Shown: one piece after another, positions 1-4,638 of the stretch
Layout: each line of letters begins with the position of its first letter
Position numbering within the stretch: position 1 is the first letter of the stretch
NCBI GenBank assembly: GCA_017940955.1
Contig: JAGAXP010000061.1
Span: 1 to 6,465 of the forward strand
Direction of reading: 5' to 3'
Length of the DNA: 6,465 nucleotides
DNA from: Oribacterium sp.
GTDB taxonomy: Bacteria; Bacillota_A; Clostridia; Lachnospirales; Lachnospiraceae
The notes under the pieces: generated by a model
Databases searched by the model: none
What the model was told of the DNA's origin: nothing
The model's input: only the letters and a program-made list of their open reading frames with translations
Program-made: the position numbers and the translations under genes

Positions 1-396
1 AATCCAAACCTCAAAGACCGTAAGGCATTTGAGGAAGACAGCTTCGGCAAATGCTGGCAGGCCGATACCTGTTACCTTCCATACATCACTGAAGACGGGA
101 AATCCCGCCGTGTCTACTGCATGATAATCATCGATGATCATTCCCGGCTCATCGTAGGCGGAGGTCTGTTCTACAACGACAATGCTTATAACTTTCAGAA
201 AGTATTCAAGCAGGCTGTTGCCACCTATGGGATACCGGACAAGATCTACGTTGACAATGGATGCAGTTACTCCAATGAGCAGCTGTCCATGATCTGCGTT
301 TCTCTCGGCACCGTGCTCCTTCACACAAAAGTACGTGACGGAGCCAGTAAAGGGAAGGTGTTATACGACGTTTTTTATTATCCGCATCCTTTTTGA
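1..396 (+). pseudogene. DDE (rve-fold) transposase, partial, interrupted by the RIT element
   Basis: The frame is open from base 1, so the gene starts upstream of the window. It encodes the catalytic core of an integrase-type (RNase H fold) transposase that would cut and join transposon ends. The first catalytic Asp lies in WQADT (bases 64-66) and the second in YVDNG (bases 253-255). The typical block DGASKGKV ends at base 360. In relatives this block is followed by Glu-Arg, and a Glu there would give the classic D,D(35)E spacing. At base 361 the inverted repeat begins, and the frame picks up 11 foreign residues (LYDVFYYPHPF) before TGA at 394-396. The native part is therefore 1-360, and the product lacks the catalytic Glu and the C-terminus, so it should be inactive. 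The remainder of the gene is not on the far side of the element. The exact IS family is not resolved; an IS481-like or Mu-like clostridial transposase is likely. Confidence 0.85.
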
Positions 397-443
397 AAAC
401 AGTTGATTTATATAGATTGTTCTGAAAAAAGATGCGGATAAAA
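361..443 (+). repeat. Left terminal inverted repeat of the RIT element, 83 bp
   Basis: Base by base, this stretch is the exact reverse complement of 4406-4488. The match fails at base 360 (G, where C at 4489 would be needed) and at base 444 (A opposite C at 4405), which sets the ends. It starts TTATACGACG and ends GATGCGGATAAAA. It supplies the 11 foreign codons and the stop that end the broken transposase. Confidence 0.97.
378..441. repeat. Imperfect palindrome inside the left repeat, candidate recombinase core site
   Basis: Two inverted arms, 378-401 and 418-441, flank a 16-bp AT-rich centre (402-417). The outer 11 bp of each arm are identical (TTATCCGCATC), followed by a T tract and an A-rich ACA end; 21 of 24 arm positions agree. 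Inverted arms around a short AT-rich centre are typical of sites bound by a pair of tyrosine recombinases. The role as a core site is inferred; the symmetry is seen directly. Confidence 0.6.
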
Positions 444-445
444 AT

Positions 446-1477
446 TTACATCAATCCAAATGTTCTAAGGATTTCTTCTTCATTTCCTTCCCACAGCTTT
501 TCAAGATATTCTCCTTCAGGCTGTCCTCTGGCAATGGCCTCTCTAAGCTGTTCTACCGAAGGGGTTGCGTAAATCTTTGTTGTTTCAGTTTTTTCGTGAC
601 CAAGTATGGCAGAGATCATCTCTAAGGGAACTCCGTCCCGATATAGCCCTGTGGCACGTGTCCTTCTTAGAAGATGCGGGTAAATTTTGGGGGGCATATT
701 TGGATATGCTATCCTGATAAGATCCCCATATTTCTTTACTATACGTTCTACATTTCTCTGTGACATATGATTCTTTTTTCCATGTATGACTGTATAGAAA
801 AGTGGTGTATCAGAAGGCGCATCCCTATCATGATAGTGGTGCACATAATCCTTCAGATGCCTGGCACATTTGTCATTTAGCATTACAGATCTCATTTTTC
901 GTCCCTTTCCATGGATCATGATTGAAGGTTGTTTTATATCTGTTGAAACATCTCCCAAAACGATAGATGTTAATTCAGAAACCCTTATTGCAGAGTCGAA
1001 CAGCAGGATCAGTATAACCTTATCCCTTCTTCCGAACCTTGTATCCTTAGGTTCTGCAAGAAATGCTTCCAGTTCATCCTTCTCCATTACCGGCTTCTGA
1101 AGCTTTGGGATCCTTAGGAGCGGAACCTTTTGAACACTCAGATATACCTGCATCAGCTCGATATCTCCATCAGACACATACTTGAGGTATGATTTTATAG
1201 CTGCCAGGCGCTGGTTTACCGTACTGTTAGCCAGTCTTTTTACTTCCTGGAGGTACTGTGAATAGTCAAGCACAAGCTCATATGTGCATTCTGAAAATCT
1301 GAAATTCATGGCTTTCATGTGTTTCTGATCTGTTACATATCTATAAAACTCTGTGAGTGAAATACGGTAGGCTTTCACAGTATCCTTGCTTCGTTGCTCC
1401 TGTCTGAGGAGAAAGATATCCAGAAAGTCTTTAGTTCTTGAAAAGAACAGTTCCGAGAAAGATGGTTTTTTACTCAT
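446..1477 (-). CDS. ritC: Tyrosine recombinase, third gene of the RIT trio (RitC-like)
   Basis: A 343-aa site-specific recombinase of the XerC/XerD class, expected to cut and rejoin DNA through a 3'-phosphotyrosine link. An N-terminal SAM-like core-binding domain spans about residues 14-105 and the catalytic domain about 130-320. The full catalytic set is visible: Arg165 (SAIRVSEL), Lys191 (HGKGRK), His268 and Arg271 (PHLLRRTRA), His294 (LGHEKTETT) and Tyr303 (KIYATP), with the usual 9-residue His-to-Tyr step. The start is ATG at 1477, behind GGAGGTGG (1484-1491). It overlaps the end of the second recombinase by 8 nt (ATGAGTAA), so translational coupling is likely. Its TAA ends 2 bp from the left inverted repeat. 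It is the most canonical of the three enzymes and is predicted to be active. The ritC name rests on position and family, not on a search. Confidence 0.9.
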   Translation of the reverse strand: MSKKPSFSELFFSRTKDFLDIFLLRQEQRSKDTVKAYRISLTEFYRYVTDQKHMKAMNFRFSECTYELVLDYSQYLQEVKRLANSTVNQRLAAIKSYLKYVSDGDIELMQVYLSVQKVPLLRIPKLQKPVMEKDELEAFLAEPKDTRFGRRDKVILILLFDSAIRVSELTSIVLGDVSTDIKQPSIMIHGKGRKMRSVMLNDKCARHLKDYVHHYHDRDAPSDTPLFYTVIHGKKNHMSQRNVERIVKKYGDLIRIAYPNMPPKIYPHLLRRTRATGLYRDGVPLEMISAILGHEKTETTKIYATPSVEQLREAIARGQPEGEYLEKLWEGNEEEILRTFGLM

Positions 1478-2450
1478 AGGACACCACCTCCGGAATCACT
1501 GCATCAGCTACAGTATCTTTTTTTCTGATGGTTTTGTAAGCATCATGAACAAGATAGTAATAATATAGAGTCTCACTTGTACTTTTATGACCGAGGTAAC
1601 GACTCAGGTACGGCAGCATAACCCGTAAATCCAGATCGTTTTCAGCCCACAGGTTCATCCTCATTACAACAAAGGTGAATCGAAAATCATGAACTGTTGG
1701 CTTGTTACTGCAGCCACTGTATTTAGTACTGCTCCAAAAACGCGAAAAAACGTTATCAACAGTTGTATTCGGAAGAGCCTTCTCCGGATTTTTCCCGGGG
1801 AAGAACCATTTGGGAACGTATCCCAACTCATCTTTAAGATAGTCAAAGTATCTTCTTGAGGATTCCCTAAGATCGTCCGGAAGATAAACAAGCCTGTCTT
1901 TACTGCCTTTTGAATCGAGGATGGTAAGTATGCCATTATCGAGGTCAACATTTTCAACAGCTATTCCGGCGGCTTCATTATTCCTCAGACCACAACAGCA
2001 ATACCATCTGAACAACAGGCTGTATTCATTCGCCAGCCGGCTTTCATATCTACAGTGATGCATAACGGTTTGATATGAATCAACAACACAAAAGAATTCT
2101 GCAATCTCATTCGGATCAAATATATGAGGCAAAGCCTTCTTAAAATGACAGAAATCATGTGGTATGTATACATGAATCCCACATGAAGCCATGAACAGAA
2201 GCAGCTGTCTGACGCAAGATATCCTTTTCCCACGGTTGAATTCGCCTTCTGTTTCACTGCGTTCCATCCATTCAGAGAGGAATTCCCTGGATATTTCCAA
2301 AGTATCGAGCTTGTTTTTTACGCAGTATTCATCAAACCTGTTGAGAACCAGTTCTTCGCTTTCGTAAGAGTATCCGTGAGAATGCTTTTCATTAATTACT
2401 CCTTCTATGTAGGGTGCCGCTATGCTTTTTCTGGAGGTGTTATCTGTCAT
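1470..2450 (-). CDS. ritB: Tyrosine recombinase, second gene of the RIT trio (RitB-like)
   Basis: A 326-aa tyrosine recombinase from ATG at 2450. A GTG at 2471 in the same frame would add seven residues, but GGAGG (2459-2463) sits 8 nt before the ATG and inside that extension, so the ATG is preferred. The N-terminal core-binding region covers about residues 10-100 and the catalytic domain about 110-310. Visible residues are Arg156 (CGLRNNEA), Lys181 (SKGSKDR), His254 and Arg257 (VHDFRFT), His288 (LGHKS) and Tyr297, the second of a run of four tyrosines (TLYYYYL), nine residues after His288. All six catalytic positions are intact. It overlaps the upstream gene by 11 nt (ATGACAGATAA) and the downstream gene by 8 nt, which fits one polycistronic, coupled unit. 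It probably works together with the other two recombinases on the element ends. Confidence 0.9.
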   Translation of the reverse strand: MTDNTSRKSIAAPYIEGVINEKHSHGYSYESEELVLNRFDEYCVKNKLDTLEISREFLSEWMERSETEGEFNRGKRISCVRQLLLFMASCGIHVYIPHDFCHFKKALPHIFDPNEIAEFFCVVDSYQTVMHHCRYESRLANEYSLLFRWYCCCGLRNNEAAGIAVENVDLDNGILTILDSKGSKDRLVYLPDDLRESSRRYFDYLKDELGYVPKWFFPGKNPEKALPNTTVDNVFSRFWSSTKYSGCSNKPTVHDFRFTFVVMRMNLWAENDLDLRVMLPYLSRYLGHKSTSETLYYYYLVHDAYKTIRKKDTVADAVIPEVVSYE

Positions 2451-4359
2451 GATTCCAACCTCCGATCTCACATTCTGCTAAACTGAGAGGACACAACCGC
2501 ATGCGGTCAGTATCCAATGAAAGGTATCTGTGGACTGCGGTTGTTCCACGTTGTCCGAGAGCTTCAGCAACCAATGGGGCACCTACTCCGCTCCGCAATA
2601 GCTGCGTTGCGTATGTCTTTCTCATAACGTGAAAACCGGAGCCTTCCACATTTCTGTCAGGCAGTGCTGACTTTAACGCACGGTTGCAGCTTGCTCTTTT
2701 TATAGGTTTATGCGGTGCTCTTTCACTAAGGAAGATGTTCCTTTCGCCCTTTTTATGACGTTCTTCAGTGATATATCTGAACAGAGCATTTCCTACTTCT
2801 GTTGGCATTGGGAGTTCAATCTCAACTACCGTTTTCTGCTGGATAAACCTGATGGATGCCTTGTCCCAGTTAATGTCATCTATTGAAAGGTTCACAACAT
2901 CCGAGGCTCTGAGTCCCATTTTAAGTCCAAGCAACAGCATTGCCTTTTTCCTCAGAGAGAGCCTGCTGTCATCAGAATCTATCTGCTTTTTAAGTTCTGC
3001 CATTTCTTCTTCATTAAGTACAACTATGATCGCCTCCCTTGGAGCGCTTGTGCATGTAAGTGAGACAAAGAGCATAGGATTTAAAACATACCCATTCTCC
3101 CCAAGATATATGAGAAACTTTCTGATCCGGGTGTTGTATGCATTCTTGCCGTAAGGTGTTTTGTGCCTGTCGTTTACATTGAACTGTTTTATGTGTGCTA
3201 CTGTCAGTTCCATGAAAGAACGGACTCCAACACTGTCAAGATAATTGCAGAACCTGGTTATACTTGACCGAATCATATCCATTGTGGATCGTGCCCATCC
3301 TTCTTTCTTCTTTGACTCAACATATTTCACGGCTGCTTCTTTACACCATTCCGGGATCAGGTAAAATGCTCCTGGTTTTCTGCGGTGCACAGTAACCAGA
3401 TCTATGCACGAAGCAGTATGGTACTCGGCAACCATGCACAACGATCTGTACATGGTATCCTGTTCTTTACCAAAGTAATGACATATGCTGTTAAACCAGA
3501 CAATAGCAATCTCAGGATTATATCTATGACCATTCATTTCCAGGAATAGGATGAGGAGGTCTATCGCCCTTTTATGCGCAGAAGAAACAGATTTGCTATA
3601 CCCGTTCTCATGATGCAGCTGCATGGAATAATCCTTATACTCACGAAGTCTGTCAGTACAAACAGTAGGGGAGGATTTCATGATTTCAGTAATTTTTTTA
3701 TGAACCAAAGGCGGAACATCATTCCAATAGCAGCCTGTATTTCTTTTACTACATGATAAATAGTGGATAATAATCGTAAATCCGTATGGGACAAGCCCTT
3801 CTGACCAGAAATACGTCATCATTGAGGATACCGCTGCATTTGTATGACTCTTTTCAAAATGCCCACGATGCATATCTGTACGGTAAAACTGACAGATGGC
3901 CTCATAAGTGATGTCAGTAATAGTGTAGATTCCGTTTTTCTGGATATAGATCAGGAACCTTGCGCATGGATGCTTGTGACCATCGATAGTTTCTTCTGAA
4001 AACCTGCCCTTGAGGCTTTCGAGATAACTGTCCAGGCTATTTCTCAGACCTTCATAAAGAACCGTATACGACATAAGATGGCGTGTATCATGCTCTGTCA
4101 ATATCTCTCCATGTTCATAAATATCTTTTAGTCTGACAAGAGCCATCTTCCAATGAGGTCTGTCTGTAGATGATGCATAATAATCAGGATCTTCAATCCA
4201 TTTTTTCGCTATTTCAGGGGAATAATCAACTCCTTTCTCTTTCAGGTATGCCTCAAGGCTGCGGAAGCATCTTTCGTTTGCCTTGATAAGTGAATGGCAG
4301 TAGTGGTTTTCTGATAAATAGAACCTAACCTGCCGGGTTACATCATCAAATATCTTCAC
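2440..4359 (-). CDS. ritA: Long tyrosine recombinase, first gene of the RIT trio (RitA-like), with duplicated N-terminal module
   Basis: A 639-aa tyrosine recombinase starting with GTG at 4359, behind AGGAGG (4367-4372) with a 7-nt gap; the next in-frame Met is residue 72, too late. The catalytic domain is C-terminal (about 450-630): Arg484 (GLRASD), Lys509 (IQQKT), His577 and Arg580 (HVMRKT), Tyr612 (HRYLSLD). The position normally occupied by the second His is Gln603 (LGQRGTT). The first 430 residues appear to be two copies of one module of about 230 aa. Helical segments with YSPEIAKKW (46-54) and YNPEIAIVW (280-288) are each followed by a core-binding-like segment (about 105-190 and 338-424). 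RIT first recombinases are usually nearer 400 aa as I recall; Tn554 TnpB is about 630 aa, so this may be the TnpB-like member. The gene leads the operon and overlaps ritB by 11 nt. Confidence 0.87.
   Translation of the reverse strand: MKIFDDVTRQVRFYLSENHYCHSLIKANERCFRSLEAYLKEKGVDYSPEIAKKWIEDPDYYASSTDRPHWKMALVRLKDIYEHGEILTEHDTRHLMSYTVLYEGLRNSLDSYLESLKGRFSEETIDGHKHPCARFLIYIQKNGIYTITDITYEAICQFYRTDMHRGHFEKSHTNAAVSSMMTYFWSEGLVPYGFTIIIHYLSCSKRNTGCYWNDVPPLVHKKITEIMKSSPTVCTDRLREYKDYSMQLHHENGYSKSVSSAHKRAIDLLILFLEMNGHRYNPEIAIVWFNSICHYFGKEQDTMYRSLCMVAEYHTASCIDLVTVHRRKPGAFYLIPEWCKEAAVKYVESKKKEGWARSTMDMIRSSITRFCNYLDSVGVRSFMELTVAHIKQFNVNDRHKTPYGKNAYNTRIRKFLIYLGENGYVLNPMLFVSLTCTSAPREAIIVVLNEEEMAELKKQIDSDDSRLSLRKKAMLLLGLKMGLRASDVVNLSIDDINWDKASIRFIQQKTVVEIELPMPTEVGNALFRYITEERHKKGERNIFLSERAPHKPIKRASCNRALKSALPDRNVEGSGFHVMRKTYATQLLRSGVGAPLVAEALGQRGTTAVHRYLSLDTDRMRLCPLSLAECEIGGWNHDR
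2459..2463 (-). promoter_or_regulatory. Ribosome binding site that sets the second recombinase start
   Basis: GGAGG on the - strand, 8 nt upstream of ATG at 2450 and inside the 3' end of the first recombinase gene. It argues for the ATG at 2450 over the upstream GTG at 2471. Confidence 0.75.
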
Positions 4360-4366
4360 GGCGCCA

Positions 4367-4372
4367 CCTCCT
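4367..4372 (-). promoter_or_regulatory. Ribosome binding site for the GTG start of the first recombinase
   Basis: AGGAGG on the - strand, 7 nt before GTG at 4359. This strong site supports a non-ATG start for the lead gene of the recombinase operon. Confidence 0.8.
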
Positions 4373-4392
4373 TTATCTGGTGGCTTTATTGT

Positions 4393-4401
4393 ATTATGCC
4401 A
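4393..4401 (-). promoter_or_regulatory. Possible extended -10 promoter of the recombinase operon
   Basis: On the - strand this reads TGG then CATAAT, one mismatch from the extended -10 pattern TGnTATAAT, about 33 bp upstream of the GTG start. No good -35 hexamer lies 16-18 bp upstream; that spot would fall inside the inverted repeat. It is the only plausible promoter in the 46-bp gap between repeat and gene. Weak support. Confidence 0.3.
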
Positions 4402-4405
4402 TATC

Positions 4406-4488
4406 TTTTATCCGCATCTTTTTTCAGAACAATCTATATAAATCAACTGTTTTCAAAAAGGATGCGGATAATAAAAAACGTCGTATAA
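4406..4488 (-). repeat. Right terminal inverted repeat of the RIT element, 83 bp
   Basis: This is a perfect reverse complement of 361-443 over all 83 bases. Read on the - strand it begins TTATACGACG, directly after the broken secreted-protein gene, and supplies that gene with the same 11-residue tail and TGA. Its inner edge lies 46 bp upstream of the first recombinase start, so it may also carry part of the upstream promoter region. Confidence 0.97.
4408..4471. repeat. Imperfect palindrome inside the right repeat, candidate recombinase core site
   Basis: This is the mirror copy of the palindrome in the left repeat, with arms at 4408-4431 and 4448-4471 around the centre 4432-4447. TTATCCGCATC therefore occurs four times in the element, twice at each end. 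The palindromic centre sits 17 bp inside the outer edge of the repeat, so the exact strand-exchange point cannot be read from sequence alone. Confidence 0.6.
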
Positions 4489-4638
4489 TTCATTAACCTT
4501 TTCTTCTTTGCAACGCCCTGAGCAGATGCATTCAGCCTCCGGTCCTGTCTGTGCAAATGCTGTATCCGAAATCGTAAGGCTCAATATGCTAAGTAGCATT
4601 ACTGTTATAGCCATAGTCTTTATTTTCAATAATCTCAT
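4453..4638 (-). pseudogene. Small secreted mobile-element protein (DUF4366/CD1107-like), truncated by the RIT element
   Basis: The native part is 4489-4638, 50 codons. It encodes a clear signal peptide: basic start MRLLKIK, hydrophobic core, then DTAFA before a likely cleavage point. The short Cys motif ECICSGRCKEEKVNE follows. As I recall, secreted proteins downstream of virB4 in clostridial conjugative elements (DUF4366/CD1107 type) carry similar C-x-C-xxx-C blocks leading to VNE and then a CPVC-like segment. The gene is cut right after VNE by the right inverted repeat, which adds LYDVFYYPHPF and a stop. The start is ATG at 4638 with GGAGG at 4648-4652. Its ATG overlaps the virB4-like stop (ATGA), so the two were translated as a coupled pair. 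The family call is by resemblance only; the truncation is certain. Confidence 0.6.

Larger units (their letters stand above)
361..4488 (-). mobile_element. RIT-type (recombinase-in-trio) element with 83-bp perfect inverted repeats
   Basis: This is a self-contained 4,128-bp unit: identical 83-bp terminal inverted repeats, three overlapping tyrosine recombinase genes in one orientation, and almost nothing else. Only 2 bp separate the third stop codon from the left repeat, and 46 bp separate the right repeat from the first start codon. Three consecutive tyrosine recombinases between long inverted repeats is the described RIT plan; Tn554-type elements have related recombinases but lack such repeats. 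No target-site duplication is visible, because the flanks differ (GGGAAGGTG on the left; GTTAATGAA on the right, read toward the element). No cargo gene is present. All three recombinases have full-length open frames, so the element looks recently active. Confidence 0.88.

Noticed and set aside
361..443. The repeat hairpin as a transcription terminator for the recombinase operon or flanking genes
   Set aside because: The strong 11-bp stem encloses a 42-nt loop and is not followed by a clean run of U in either direction, so it does not look like an intrinsic terminator.
870..1100. Plus-strand open frame within the third recombinase
   Set aside because: It lies wholly inside a well-supported - strand gene and shows no recognisable domain. 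Similar overlapping frames at 2768-3154, 4508-4792 and 5448-6092 were rejected for the same reason.
2451..2471. GTG start at 2471 for the second recombinase
   Set aside because: The seven extra codons contain the GGAGG that serves the ATG at 2450, and no good ribosome site precedes the GTG.
361..4488. Integron, phage or Tn554-like element without inverted repeats
   Set aside because: There are no cassettes, attC sites or phage genes. The perfect 83-bp inverted ends and three full-size recombinases fit a RIT element better than Tn554, which has a small third protein and no terminal inverted repeats.
361..4488. CRISPR array or phase-variation cassette
   Set aside because: There is no direct repeat series. 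An inversion between the ends would only flip the whole recombinase operon and would switch no visible promoter for the flanking genes.
4484..4489. Outward-facing promoter at the right repeat edge (TATAAT)
   Set aside because: The hexamer is perfect, but nothing like a -35 lies 16-18 bp upstream and the flanking gene reads the other way, so there is no evident target.
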